From the NCBI RefSeq assembly GCF_002355275.1, contig NZ_CP023449.1, positions 4,566,001 through 4,630,000 on the forward strand: 64,000 nt of DNA. The letters are read 5' to 3'. A model generated the notes under the pieces. The model saw nothing but the letters and a program-made list of their open reading frames with translations, was not told the origin of the DNA and did no database searches. Shown piece by piece: positions 17,836 to 26,957 of this stretch (positions are counted from its first letter, which is position 1; each line of letters begins with the position of its first letter). The position numbers were made by a program, and so were the translations under genes. This DNA is from Rhizorhabdus dicambivorans. Lineage in GTDB: Bacteria > Pseudomonadota > Alphaproteobacteria > Sphingomonadales > Sphingomonadaceae.

Positions 17836-18390
17836 ATGACAAGGTTCACCGTCAACGGCCAGCCCATCCATTACAGGATGGACCCGGCGACCCCGCTGCT
17901 CTGGGCGCTGCGCGACGCCTCCAACCTCACCGGCACCAAATATGGCTGCGGCGCGGGACTGTGCGGTGCCTGTACGGTGCATGTCGACGGCCAGCCGGTG
18001 CGGGCCTGCCAGGTGCCGATCGGATCGATCGAGGGCAGCTTCGTGACGACCATCGAGGCGCTCTCGCGGGATCGCAGCCATCCCGTCCAGCAGGCCTGGG
18101 TGGCGGAGAACCTGCCCCAGTGCGGCTATTGCCAGTCGGGCATGGTGATGGCCGCCGCCGCCCTGCTCGACCGCAACCGCGACCCCAGCGACGCCGAGAT
18201 CGACGCGGCGATGACCAATATCTGCCGCTGCGGCACCTATCCGCGCGTGCGGCGCGCTATAAGGCGGGCGGCGCGGGTCATGGCTGGGGGTGAGACGATC
18301 GCGGCTGCCCCCCCGCCGGGAATCGATCCCGCCGATGCGGCGCGTGCCGTACCCGCGCTCGATCCGAAGGCGCCCGCCTCCGGCCGGTGA
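17836..18390 (+). CDS. (2Fe-2S)-binding protein, xanthine-oxidase-family small subunit (IorA-like), solitary
   Basis: A 184-residue protein with an N-terminal plant-type 2Fe-2S site '[15 protein letters not shown]...RAC' (about residues 37-58) and a C-terminal four-helix 2Fe-2S domain with 'CGYCQSGM' and '[10 protein letters not shown]'. This is the electron-transfer subunit of molybdenum hydroxylases such as isoquinoline 1-oxidoreductase and aldehyde oxidases. No molybdopterin-binding large subunit is next to it, so its partner must be encoded elsewhere or the gene is orphaned. About 25 extra Ala/Pro-rich residues follow the last Cys motif. Confidence 0.9.
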   Translation: MTRFTVNGQPIHYRMDPATPLLWALRDASNLTGTKYGCGAGLCGACTVHVDGQPVRACQVPIGSIEGSFVTTIEALSRDRSHPVQQAWVAENLPQCGYCQSGMVMAAAALLDRNRDPSDAEIDAAMTNICRCGTYPRVRRAIRRAARVMAGGETIAAAPPPGIDPADAARAVPALDPKAPASGR

Positions 18391-18493
18391 ATCTTTCTGT
18401 TTGCTGACGACCGGGTTCAGCCGGGACTCAGTCGACGCGACGCATAAGGCAGGCAAGGGTGGCATCATGCCGCCCATGTGGAGAATATTTCCG

Positions 18494-19372
18494 ATGCGTA
18501 ACCTTTCGAGGGCGATGATCGGCCTGCTGCTCGGGACGGCGATGCTGATCCCGTCCGTGGCACAGGCCCAGGAGCGCGGGCGCGATCGCGGCGACCGTGG
18601 CGGCGAGCGTTCGTGGCAGCGTGGCGGCGGCCAGCCCCGCGAGACGATCGGCGGCGATCGCGCGAACCGCGCCGAGATGGCGCGTGGCCGGGAAACGGTG
18701 CGGGCGGTGGAAAGGCCGGCGCCGGTGGTGCAGCCCCAGACCAGTGCATCGGATCAATCGCGCCGGCAGTGGCAAGGCGGCAATCGCGAATGGAATCGCG
18801 GCGACCGCGGCAATGCCGAAGGCCGGCGCGACTGGGGCCGCGAGCGCGCCAATGACGATCGCCAGCGCGATGCCGCGCGCGGCAGTGACGATAATCGCCG
18901 CCGGGACTGGAATCGCGATCGTTCCGATCGCGACAATGTCGGCCGCGACAATGACGGCAACCAGCGCTGGTCGAGCGACCGGCGCGACTGGAACCGCGAC
19001 GGCCGCGCCGGAGACCGCAACTGGACCAGCGACCGCAACCGCTGGGACAACCGCAACGACGGCCGCTGGGACCGCAACTGGCGGAACGATCGCCGCTACA
19101 GCTGGCAGGATTATCGGAACCGCAACCGGCAGATCTATCGCCTGCCCCGCTACAATCCGCCGCGCTGGGGCTACAGCTATCGCCGCTGGTCGCCGGGCTT
19201 CCGCTGGGACGCGTGGTATTACAGCTCGAGCTACTGGATAGCCGATCCCTGGCAGTATCGCCTGCCCCCGGCCTATGGCGACTATCGCTGGGTCCGCTAT
19301 TATGACGATGCGGTGCTGGTGGATATCCGCTCGGGCGAGATCATCGACATCATCTATTCCTTTTTCTTCTAG
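18494..19372 (+). CDS. RcnB-family periplasmic protein with Arg/Asp-rich disordered middle
   Basis: A 292-residue exported protein. Residues 1-24 are a signal peptide (MRNLSRAMIGLLLGTAML...AQAQ). Residues about 25-200 are repetitive RDRGDR/NRDRSDRDN sequence that must be disordered. The C-terminal 70 residues hold the RcnB domain ('WYYSSSYWIADPWQYRLPP', 'YRWVRYYDDAVLVDIRSGEIIDI'). RcnB in E. coli is tied to nickel/cobalt homeostasis, but most homologues are uncharacterised. The ATG at 18494 has GGAGA 8-9 bases upstream; earlier in-frame codons lack family support. A second, shorter paralogue follows 340 bases later. Confidence 0.85.
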   Translation: MRNLSRAMIGLLLGTAMLIPSVAQAQERGRDRGDRGGERSWQRGGGQPRETIGGDRANRAEMARGRETVRAVERPAPVVQPQTSASDQSRRQWQGGNREWNRGDRGNAEGRRDWGRERANDDRQRDAARGSDDNRRRDWNRDRSDRDNVGRDNDGNQRWSSDRRDWNRDGRAGDRNWTSDRNRWDNRNDGRWDRNWRNDRRYSWQDYRNRNRQIYRLPRYNPPRWGYSYRRWSPGFRWDAWYYSSSYWIADPWQYRLPPAYGDYRWVRYYDDAVLVDIRSGEIIDIIYSFFF

Positions 19373-19711
19373 GCATGAAGTTGACACCTTGATTCACGGA
19401 TCGGGCCGGGAAGCCCGATCCGATCAAGGTTGGGTTCGGCGAAGAGAGAGTGGCCGAAGGGGGCCCGGTGGCGAAAGCCGCCGGGCCTTTCCTTTTGCGT
19501 TGGAGCGGCCCGCGAAAAAGGGCGGGCCGTGGCACAAAATGTCAGGCCCGCAACAATCCGCCTGAAAGCCGCCTTCTAGCTGTCAATTGGCTGACGGAGA
19601 CGTTCCCGCCGGGTTCAGCCGCGCTGTGCGAATCAGGAACCTGTGATGGCGCCCGAACATTGACGCCGCCACGACCGGTTATCGAAGTCGAAGTGGAGAA
19701 GGAGTAATCCG
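19373..19711 (+). other. Intergenic region with three successive hairpins
   Basis: No gene is seen in these 339 bases. There are three strong hairpins in a row. The first spans 19387-19429 (outer arms CCTTGAT/ATCAAGG, inner 10-pair arms, 3-base bulge). The second spans 19462-19487 with a T-rich tail. The third has arms 19506-19513 and 19522-19529. The 3' end carries a good ribosome binding site, GAAGGAG, for the next gene. The second hairpin looks like the terminator of the upstream rcnB-like gene. Confidence 0.75.
19462..19497 (+). terminator. Rho-independent terminator after the first rcnB-like gene
   Basis: An 11-pair stem (19462-19472 with 19477-19487, one G-T pair) capped by a GAAA tetraloop is followed by TTTCCTTTTG. 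It lies 90 bases past the stop codon. Confidence 0.85.
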
Positions 19712-20188
19712 ATGCGTACACCAATCATCCTGGCGCTGATGGCCGCGGTCGCGGCGCCCAGCATCGTCCAGGCCCAGTCGCTGGGCGAGGCACGGCAAAG
19801 CCAGCGCGAGGTCCGCGAGGAGCGCCGCGATCTGCGCGACGCCCAGCGCTACGGCGACCGCCGCGACGTACGTGAGGCCCGCAAGGACCTGCGCGATGCC
19901 CAGCGCGAGGCGCGGCAGGACTGGCGCGATTATCGCCGCTCCAACCGTGACGCCTTTCGCCGTCCCGCCTATGTCGGCCCGCGCGGCTACGCCTATCGGC
20001 CCGTCAACCCCGGCTACCGCTTCGCGCCGGCCTATTATGGCTCGCGCTATGTGATCGCCGATCCGTGGCGCTATCGCCTGCCGGCGGCCACCGGCTACAA
20101 CCGCTGGATCCGCTACGGCAACGATGTGGTGCTGGTGAACAGCCGCACCGGCCGCGTCATCCAGGTGCACAACGGCTTCTTCTGGTAA
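19712..20188 (+). CDS. RcnB-family periplasmic protein, short paralogue
   Basis: A 158-residue exported protein with signal peptide (MRTPIILALMAAVAAPSIVQAQS). A charged coiled-coil-like segment of repeats ('QREVREERRDLRDAQR', 'DVREARKDLRDAQREAR', about 27-72) leads into a C-terminal RcnB domain ('YYGSRYVIADPWRYRLPAATGYNRWIRYGNDVVLVNSRTGRVIQV'). The last 60 residues align by eye with the preceding gene's C-terminus, so the two are tandem paralogues with different linkers. GAAGGAG lies 9 bases before the ATG. A strong terminator follows. Metal binding is a family inference only. Confidence 0.87.
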   Translation: MRTPIILALMAAVAAPSIVQAQSLGEARQSQREVREERRDLRDAQRYGDRRDVREARKDLRDAQREARQDWRDYRRSNRDAFRRPAYVGPRGYAYRPVNPGYRFAPAYYGSRYVIADPWRYRLPAATGYNRWIRYGNDVVLVNSRTGRVIQVHNGFFW

Positions 20189-20210
20189 TCCCCGGCCAGA
20201 AGACCAAGGG

Positions 20211-20243
20211 CCCCGGCACTCCCCGCGAGTGCCGGGGCTTCTT
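20211..20243 (+). terminator. Rho-independent terminator after the second rcnB-like gene
   Basis: A perfect 10-pair GC stem (20211-20220 and 20228-20237) with a 7-base loop is followed by CTTCTT, 22 bases after the stop codon. Confidence 0.85.
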
Positions 20244-20301
20244 GCGTCCGCTGTATGAGGGGAATAGCACGGAACAACGCGACGCCCGGGATATTCTCCA
20301 G

Positions 20302-22119
20302 ATGATGATCAGACCCCTGCTTCTTGCCGCTACGATGATGGCTGCCGCCATACCGCCCGGCGCCGCCAGCCACGCCGCCGCGCCGATGGAGCAGACCGTC
20401 TCGCCGCAGGACAGTGCCCTGCTCAAGCTGTTCGCCGACAGCGACGAGGCCTCGCTCCAGCGCAATCCGATCAACGCCATCTACCGCGGCGACCTGCGCC
20501 ACGCCGACCGGCTGGGCGACTATGTGACCGACGCCTATTTCGTCGCCGAACGGGAGGCCGCCGAAGCGGACCTGGCCGCGCTGAAGCGGATTGACCGGGG
20601 GAAGCTTACCGCGACCAACCGGATCGCCTACGATGTGTTCCGCTGGCAGACCGAGCTCAACCTGAAGGGGCTGACGCCGGCGATGCTCGCCATCACCGCG
20701 GTCCAGCCGATCGATCATTTCTCGGGCTTCCACAACAGCTATCCGGGCTTCGCCTCGGGCGGCGGCGCCGCGCCCTTCCGCACCCTTGAGGATTATGAGA
20801 ACAACCTGAAGCGCCATCGCGACTATGTGGCGATGATCGACCGCTGGATCGCGAGGTTCCGCGAGGGCATGAAGGCCGGCGTGGTCGAGCCGAAGCTGGT
20901 GGTCAACAACATGATCGACCAGATCGACCTGCAGCTCGGCCAGGGGGTCGAGGGATCGACCTTCTACGGGCCGGTGAAGCAATTTCCGGAAGGCATCTCG
21001 CCCGCCGACCAGGCCCGGCTGCGCACCGAAGCCGCCGCGATCATCCGGGACGGGATCATCCCCGCCTATCAGCGCCTCCGCACCTTCCTGAAGACCGAAT
21101 ATCTGCCGGCCGCGCGCGACAGCGTCGGGCTGGTCGGGCTGAAAGGTGGCGACCGGCTCTATGCCCATCTGATCGAAAGCAACACCACCCTGCCGCTCAA
21201 GGCCGAGGAGGTCCACCAGCTGGGCCTGCGCGAGGTGGCGCGGATCACCGCCGAGATGGAGAAGATCAAGACGCAGGTCGGCTATCAGGGCAGCCTGGCC
21301 GAATTCTTCGTCTATCTGCGCGACGATCCGAAGTTCCAGCCCCCGAGCGCCGCCTGGATCCGCGAGGAATATTTCCGGATCGGCAAGCGGGTCGACGCGC
21401 GCATCCCCGAACAGTTCTCTCTGATCCCGAAAAGCCCGCTCGAGATCAGGGCGGTGGAACCCTATCGCGAGAAGACCGAGGCGGGCGGCAGCTATCAGCA
21501 GGGCACGCCCGATGGATCGCGACCCGGCGTATTCTATTACAACACCTATGATCTGAAGTCGCGGACGACGCCGGGCATGGAAACGCTCTACCTGCATGAG
21601 GGCGTGCCCGGCCATCATTTCCAGATCAGCCTGGCGCAGGAGAATGTCGCGCTGCCCGCCTTCATGCGCTTCGGCGGCAACACCGCCTTCGTCGAGGGCT
21701 GGGCGCTCTATGCCGAAACGCTGTGGAAGGAGCTGGGCATGGAGACCGACCCTTATCAGCGCTTCGGCGGACTTTCCGACGAGATGCTGAGGGCGATGCG
21801 GCTGGTGGTCGACACCGGCATCCACGCCAAGGGCTGGAGCCGCGACCAGGCGATCGATTACATGCTCAGCCACTCCAATATCGGCAAGACCGACGCCACC
21901 GCCGAAGTGGAGCGCTACATCGCCATTCCCGGTCAGGCGCTGGCCTACAAGGTGGGCGCGCTGACCATCCTGAGGCTCAAGGCCAGGGCGCAGGCCGAGC
22001 TGGGCGAGAGATTCGACCCCCGTATTTTCCATGCGCAGGTGCTCGATAGCGGCGCGCTGCCGATGTCGGTGCTGGAGGCGAAGATCGACGCGTGGATCAA
22101 GTCGGCGAAGCAGCCCTGA
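20302..22119 (+). CDS. DUF885 family exported protein (putative metallopeptidase-like)
   Basis: A 605-residue protein with a signal peptide (MMIRPLLLAATMMAAAIPPGAASHA) and one long DUF885 domain. The family's best motif is present as 'LYLHEGVPGHHFQISLAQE' (about residues 430-448). This HExxxGHH pattern recalls zinc metallopeptidases, and family members have been proposed as carboxypeptidase-like enzymes. Another family block is 'GNTAFVEGWALYAETLWKELG'. The double ATG at 20302/20305 fits the signal peptide; the frame is open upstream but overlaps the rcnB-like gene. Substrate unknown. It is probably a single-gene unit. Confidence 0.87.
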   Translation: MMIRPLLLAATMMAAAIPPGAASHAAAPMEQTVSPQDSALLKLFADSDEASLQRNPINAIYRGDLRHADRLGDYVTDAYFVAEREAAEADLAALKRIDRGKLTATNRIAYDVFRWQTELNLKGLTPAMLAITAVQPIDHFSGFHNSYPGFASGGGAAPFRTLEDYENNLKRHRDYVAMIDRWIARFREGMKAGVVEPKLVVNNMIDQIDLQLGQGVEGSTFYGPVKQFPEGISPADQARLRTEAAAIIRDGIIPAYQRLRTFLKTEYLPAARDSVGLVGLKGGDRLYAHLIESNTTLPLKAEEVHQLGLREVARITAEMEKIKTQVGYQGSLAEFFVYLRDDPKFQPPSAAWIREEYFRIGKRVDARIPEQFSLIPKSPLEIRAVEPYREKTEAGGSYQQGTPDGSRPGVFYYNTYDLKSRTTPGMETLYLHEGVPGHHFQISLAQENVALPAFMRFGGNTAFVEGWALYAETLWKELGMETDPYQRFGGLSDEMLRAMRLVVDTGIHAKGWSRDQAIDYMLSHSNIGKTDATAEVERYIAIPGQALAYKVGALTILRLKARAQAELGERFDPRIFHAQVLDSGALPMSVLEAKIDAWIKSAKQP

Positions 22120-22128
22120 TCCAGGCGT

Positions 22129-22212
22129 CGCCCCGGCAGAGGTCGGGGCCGGCCTGGGTTCTTTCCCAAGCTGCCTCCGGAGCCGCTGGCGGCCCCGGCC
22201 TCCGCCGGGGCG
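22129..22212. repeat. 22-base inverted repeat between DUF885 gene and lysK
   Basis: Arms 22129-22150 and 22191-22212 are complementary at 20 of 22 positions, and each arm is itself a GGCCCCG-type palindrome. It lies between convergent genes and could act as a bidirectional mRNA 3' structure. Nothing else is seen in the 258-base gap. Confidence 0.7.
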
Positions 22213-22377
22213 ATCAATTACCCCCCTTGTGGCCGCGCCGCATGATACGCAACGGCGCGGCCGACATGCGTCCCGAGGACGCGATGCCAGTCCGAAAGGG
22301 GATGGACCGGCACGCCAACGCCGTGTCCTGCTAAGGGTTTCCCCTTAGGCCGAAAAATTAACGTGGATCAGGCGGTT

Positions 22378-23985
22378 TCAGGCCAGCGCTTCGGCGATCA
22401 GGCGGCGGCTGTTGGCAATGCCGTAGAGCGCGATGAAGCTGCCCATTCGCGGCCCCTGTTCCGCGCCGAGCAGCGTCTCGTAGAGCGCCTTGAACCAGTC
22501 GCGCAGCGAGGCGAAGCCAAAGGCCTCGTCCTTGCCGATCGCATAGACCTCGTTCTGAATGTCCTCGGCCGATGCGGTGGCAGGCATCTCCGCGAGCTTC
22601 GCGTCGAGCGCGCGCAACGCCGCCGCCTCGTTCGCCTCGGGCTTGCGGCGCTTGAGCGTCGGCGCGACGAAATCGCGATGATAGGCCAGCGCATGGCCGA
22701 TCAGCCGGTCGAGCTCGGGATATTTCGCCGCCGATGCGTCGGCCACATAATTGGCGAGATAGCCCCAGACCTGTTCGGGCGAGGCATCCCCCATCACGCC
22801 GACCAGATTGAGCAGCAGGCCGAAGGTCACCGGCAGCGTCCCGGCCGGCACATCCTCCTGCGTGGCGCGGTGGATATGGTGGACCGGATTGCCGAGCCGC
22901 TGTTCGACCGGCTGCGCCGGATAGTTGCCCCGGAACTGCCAATATTCGTCGACCGCGCGCGGGATCACGCCCATGTGCAGCTGCTTGGCCTTCTTGGGCT
23001 CGCGATAGGCGTAGAAGGCCAGGCTCTCCTCGGGCCCGTAGGTCAGCCATTGCTCGAGGCTGAGGCCGTTGCCCTTGGACTTGGAGATTTTCTCGCCCTT
23101 CTCGTCGAGGAACATCTCATAGTTGAAGCCCTCGGGCGGGCGGGCGCCCAGCTCCCGGCAGATCTTCGAGGACTGGGTGACCGAGTCGATCAGGTCCTTG
23201 CCCGACATCTCGTAATCGACGCCCAGCGCGACCCAGCGCATCGCCCAGTCGACCTTCCACTGGAGCTTGGCCCGGCCGCCCAGGATCGACTGGGTGATCG
23301 TCTCGCCCCCAGGAACACTGGTGTCCTCGAAGCTGACCAGCCCCGCCTCCGCATCGACGACGGTGACCGGCACCTGAAGGACGACACCACTCGTCGGGCT
23401 GACCGGGAGCACCGGCGAATAGGTCGCCTGCCGCTCCTTGCGGAGTGTCGGCAGCATGATGCCCATGATGCCGTCATAGTGGCGCAATATGTCCTTCAGC
23501 GCCTCATCGAACTGCCCGCTTTCATAGGCCTCGGTCGCGGAACGGAAATCATAGTCGAAGCCGAAGCGATCGAGAAACTCGCGCAGCATCGCATTATTGT
23601 GATGCGCAAAGCTCTCATATTTGCCGAACGGATCAGGGATGCGGGTCAGCGGCTTGCCGAGATGCTCGCGCAGCATCTCCTGGTTGGGGACGTTGTCGGG
23701 GACCTTGCGCAGGCCGTCCATGTCATCGCTGAACGCGATCAGCCGGGTGGGGATGTCCGACAGCTCCTCATAGGCGCGGCGCACCATGGTGGTGCGAAGA
23801 ACCTCGTTGAAGGTGCCGATATGCGGCAGGCCCGAGGGGCCATAGCCGGTCTCGAACAGCACATGGCCCTTGGCCGGCGCGCCCTTCTCATAGCGCTTGA
23901 GCAGCTTGCGCGCCTCCTCATAGGGCCAGGCCTTGGAGACGAGCGCGGCTTCGCGCAGGGCGGCGGGGGTGATCGCGTCGGACAT
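22378..23985 (-). CDS. lysK: Lysyl-tRNA synthetase, class I
   Basis: A 535-residue class I LysRS, the archaeal-type enzyme that replaces class II LysRS in many alphaproteobacteria. Its HIGH-like motif is 'GPSGLPHIGT' (about residues 49-58) and the KMSKS loop is 'EKISKSKGNGLS'. 'FSDDMDGLRKVP' and the C-terminal anticodon-cage region are also present. It charges tRNA-Lys. I chose the ATG at 23985; the extra 18 codons upstream look like intergenic sequence. No second LysRS appears in this window. Confidence 0.96.
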   Translation of the reverse strand: MSDAITPAALREAALVSKAWPYEEARKLLKRYEKGAPAKGHVLFETGYGPSGLPHIGTFNEVLRTTMVRRAYEELSDIPTRLIAFSDDMDGLRKVPDNVPNQEMLREHLGKPLTRIPDPFGKYESFAHHNNAMLREFLDRFGFDYDFRSATEAYESGQFDEALKDILRHYDGIMGIMLPTLRKERQATYSPVLPVSPTSGVVLQVPVTVVDAEAGLVSFEDTSVPGGETITQSILGGRAKLQWKVDWAMRWVALGVDYEMSGKDLIDSVTQSSKICRELGARPPEGFNYEMFLDEKGEKISKSKGNGLSLEQWLTYGPEESLAFYAYREPKKAKQLHMGVIPRAVDEYWQFRGNYPAQPVEQRLGNPVHHIHRATQEDVPAGTLPVTFGLLLNLVGVMGDASPEQVWGYLANYVADASAAKYPELDRLIGHALAYHRDFVAPTLKRRKPEANEAAALRALDAKLAEMPATASAEDIQNEVYAIGKDEAFGFASLRDWFKALYETLLGAEQGPRMGSFIALYGIANSRRLIAEALA

Positions 23986-24057
23986 GGGGCTCCCTGTAGC
24001 GCCACCTACCCGCGAATCAACAATTTGGGGATTTGCCACGACAACGCTGAAACCGTC

Positions 24058-24190
24058 ATGCCAGCCCTTCGACTGCCTTGCAGGCGCTCAGGATAAACTT
24101 CGGCCCCGCCGAAGGCTGGCATCCATGTCTGCTTCCTGCTCAGAAGTCATCTGGCGAAAGAGAGACATGGACCCCAGCCTGCGCTGGGGT
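24058..24190. repeat. Hairpin repeats between lysK and the helicase gene
   Basis: Two palindromic units lie in the divergent gap. One is a longer pair, ATGCCAGCCCTTCG (24058-24071) against CGAAGGCTGGCAT (24110-24122), with one unpaired base. The other is a compact hairpin ACCCCAGC-ctgc-GCTGGGGT (24171-24190). Both resemble the short repeats common in sphingomonad intergenic DNA ('atgccagccttcg', 'ccccagcctgcgctgggg'). They lie in the promoter region of both genes, so an effect on expression is possible. Confidence 0.65.
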
Positions 24191-24239
24191 GACGTGGATT
24201 TCTGTTCCCTGATCGTTCCATCCTTCCTACATAGGTTTG

Positions 24240-26957
24240 ATGCCTCTCGCCCTCCCCTATCCCGCGCTTCACGCGACCCATGGCGGCATCTGGATCGCCT
24301 CGCCGAACGGTGACGTGCGCGGGATCGGGCGGGGCGAGGCGACCGCGCGGGCGGCCGAGACGCCGATGATTGTGCTCAACGCGGCGGTCACCGCCGCCCG
24401 GCTGGGCATCGCCGAATTCTCGGGGCTCGACCTGCTCGAACTGTTCGCCTTCGTGCATCCGGCGCGGTTCGCGGTGCCGACGCCGGCCGGCCTTGCCCGT
24501 GCCCTGGACCTCACCCCGCCGGTCGACGATGCCCGCGCGCCCGCCTTCCTGATCGAAGCGGCGCAGACGCTGCTCGGGCGGATGGCCGAGCGCGACGACT
24601 GGGCCGAGGCCTATGGTGCCTGGAACAGCCACCAGTCGCTTGCCCGGCTGCGCTGGCCGTGGAGCCCCGCGATCGGACAGGTGCTGCGCGAACCGGCCCG
24701 GCCCGAACGCGGCACCTTCGCACGTCTGCCCGAATGGGACGAGGCAGGTAGCCGCCCGCCGCCGCTCAACGTCCAGCTCGGCGAGACCGAGACGCTCGAC
24801 CGGCTGGCGATGCTGGTCGGCGAGCGCGCCGAACCGCGCGAGGGACAGAAGCATTACGCCACGGTCAACGCCCGCACCTTCGATCCGCGCGCGGGCGAAG
24901 GGCGGCCCAACCTCGTCCTGGCCGAAGCGGGGACCGGGATCGGCAAGACGCTCGGCTATCTCGCCCCCGCCTCGCTCTGGGCCGAGCGGGCGGGCGGCGC
25001 GGTCTGGATCTCGACCTATACCAAGGCACTCCAGCGTCAGCTCGATCAGGAGACGAGGCGCCTGTTTCCCGATCCGGCGATCCGGCGCGAGAAGGTTGTC
25101 GTCCGCAAGGGCCGCGAGAATTATCTCTGCCTGCTCAATCTGGAGGACGCGCTGCAGGGCGGCTTCCAGAACCGCGCCGCGATCCTCGCCCAGCTGGTCT
25201 CGCGCTGGGCGATGTACAGCCGCGACGGCGACATGGTGGGCGGCGACCTGCCCGGCTGGCTGCCGACGCTGTTCCGCCGCGCCGGCTCCACCGCGCTGAC
25301 CGACCGGCGCGGCGAATGCGTCTATGCCGGCTGCCCGCATTACCGGAAATGCTTCATTGAACGGGCGGCGCGCGCCTCGGAGGGCGCCGACATCGTCATC
25401 GCCAACCATGCGCTGGTGATGATCCTGGCCCAGCGCGGCGCCGATGGCGGCCATCCGCTCGGCCGGATCGTGTTCGACGAGGGCCATCATCTGTTCGACG
25501 CCGCCGATTCGACCTTCGCGGCGGCGCTGACCGGCCAGGAGACGATCGAACTGCGCCGCTGGATCATCGGCCCCGAAGCCAAGTCGCGCGGGCGGCGACG
25601 CGGTCTGTCGGCCCGGCTTTCCGATGTCGCCAGCTATGACGAGGATGGCGCGCTGGCGATCGAGGCGGCCTCGGCGGCGGCCACCCAATTGCCCGCCGAC
25701 GGCTGGCTGGGACGGCTCGGCGAGAACCTGCCTCTCGGGCCCGTCGAGCGGCTGCTCGCGGCGGTGCGCGCCAGCGTCTATGCCCGGGCCAGCGCCCAGG
25801 ACGCCGGCTATGGGCTGGAGACCGACGCCGGCGAACCCGACCCCCAGCTGATCGATGCGGCCCAGCCGGCGATCGAGGCGCTCGAATCGCTGATGCGCCC
25901 GATGGCCCGGCTCAAGCAACGGCTCGCTGCGGTGATGGAGGACGGGCCCGACTGGCTCGACGGCCAGGCGCGCGCGCGGATCGAGGGCGCGATCGCGGGG
26001 CTCACCCAGCGCGGCCAGCTGGTCGCCGCATGGATCGCGATGCTGGCGCGGCTCGGCGGCCCGCTCGACCCCGACTTCGTCGACTGGCTGGCGGTCGACC
26101 GGATCGAGGGACGCGAGATCGACATCGGCCTGCACCGCCATTGGCTCGATCCGTCACGCCCGCTCGCCGAGACCGTGCTCAAGCCCGCCCATGGCGTGCT
26201 GGTCACTTCGGCCACGCTACGCGACGGCGAGGACTGGTCGGGTGCCGAGGCGCGCAGCGGCGCGGTCCATCTCGATCAGCTGCCACGCCATGTCGCGGTG
26301 CCCAGCCCGTTCGACTATGCCGCCCATGCCGAGGTGCTGGTGGTCACAGACCTGAAGCGCGGCGACGTGGCCCAGCTCGGCCAGGCCTATCAGCGGCTGA
26401 TCACGGCGGCGGGCGGCGGCACGCTGGGCCTGTTCACGGCGATATCGCGGCTGCGCGCGGTCCACGCCCGGATCGCCGACCGGCTGGCGCGCGACGGCCT
26501 CCCCCTCTACGCCCAGCATGTCGACCCGATCGACACCGGCACGCTGGTCGACATCTTCCGCGACGACCCGCACGCTTCCCTGCTCGGCACCGACGCCCTG
26601 CGCGACGGCGTGGACGTGCCCGGCGATTCGCTGCGGCTGGTGGTGATGGAAGGGATTCCCTGGCCGCGCCCGACCGTACTTCACGCGGCCCGCAAGGCGG
26701 CGGGGGGCGGCAGCGTCCACGACGACCGGATCGTGCGCGCGCGGATGCGCCAGGCCTTCGGCCGGCTGATCCGCAGCGCGCAGGACCGGGGCCATTTCGT
26801 GCTGCTCGGCGCGGCGACCCCGTCGCGGCTGCTCGACGCCTTCCCCGGCGGCGTGCCGGTGCTGCGCGTCACCCTCGACGAGGCGGTGGCGCGGGTATCG
26901 CGTGGCGCGCCGGTGGCTCCGTCAACCGATGTTCTGCCCGGCCTGACCCAATCCTAG
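24240..26957 (+). CDS. DinG-like ATP-dependent DNA helicase (XPD/DinG superfamily 2)
   Basis: A 905-residue helicase. The Walker A motif 'AEAGTGIGKTLGYLAP' is at about 228-243, the DEAH-type box is 'IVFDEGHHL' (about 411-419), and four cysteines between them ('ENYLCLL', then 'GECVYAGCPHYRKC') form the 4Fe-4S cluster typical of DinG/XPD. The C-terminal RecA fold shows 'GVDVPGDSLRLVVMEGIPWPRP' and the motif VI 'RMRQAFGRLIRS'. The first 200 residues are unlike E. coli DinG and typical of the alphaproteobacterial branch. It probably unwinds 5'-tailed DNA or R-loops in repair. Its 3' end overlaps the convergent DUF3325 gene by 36 bases. Confidence 0.92.
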   Translation: MPLALPYPALHATHGGIWIASPNGDVRGIGRGEATARAAETPMIVLNAAVTAARLGIAEFSGLDLLELFAFVHPARFAVPTPAGLARALDLTPPVDDARAPAFLIEAAQTLLGRMAERDDWAEAYGAWNSHQSLARLRWPWSPAIGQVLREPARPERGTFARLPEWDEAGSRPPPLNVQLGETETLDRLAMLVGERAEPREGQKHYATVNARTFDPRAGEGRPNLVLAEAGTGIGKTLGYLAPASLWAERAGGAVWISTYTKALQRQLDQETRRLFPDPAIRREKVVVRKGRENYLCLLNLEDALQGGFQNRAAILAQLVSRWAMYSRDGDMVGGDLPGWLPTLFRRAGSTALTDRRGECVYAGCPHYRKCFIERAARASEGADIVIANHALVMILAQRGADGGHPLGRIVFDEGHHLFDAADSTFAAALTGQETIELRRWIIGPEAKSRGRRRGLSARLSDVASYDEDGALAIEAASAAATQLPADGWLGRLGENLPLGPVERLLAAVRASVYARASAQDAGYGLETDAGEPDPQLIDAAQPAIEALESLMRPMARLKQRLAAVMEDGPDWLDGQARARIEGAIAGLTQRGQLVAAWIAMLARLGGPLDPDFVDWLAVDRIEGREIDIGLHRHWLDPSRPLAETVLKPAHGVLVTSATLRDGEDWSGAEARSGAVHLDQLPRHVAVPSPFDYAAHAEVLVVTDLKRGDVAQLGQAYQRLITAAGGGTLGLFTAISRLRAVHARIADRLARDGLPLYAQHVDPIDTGTLVDIFRDDPHASLLGTDALRDGVDVPGDSLRLVVMEGIPWPRPTVLHAARKAAGGGSVHDDRIVRARMRQAFGRLIRSAQDRGHFVLLGAATPSRLLDAFPGGVPVLRVTLDEAVARVSRGAPVAPSTDVLPGLTQS

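Noticed and set aside
20113-22032. 639-codon minus-strand frame opposite the DUF885 gene
   Set aside because: Shadow frame of a gene with clear signal peptide and HEGVPGHH motif. No start signal or family match.
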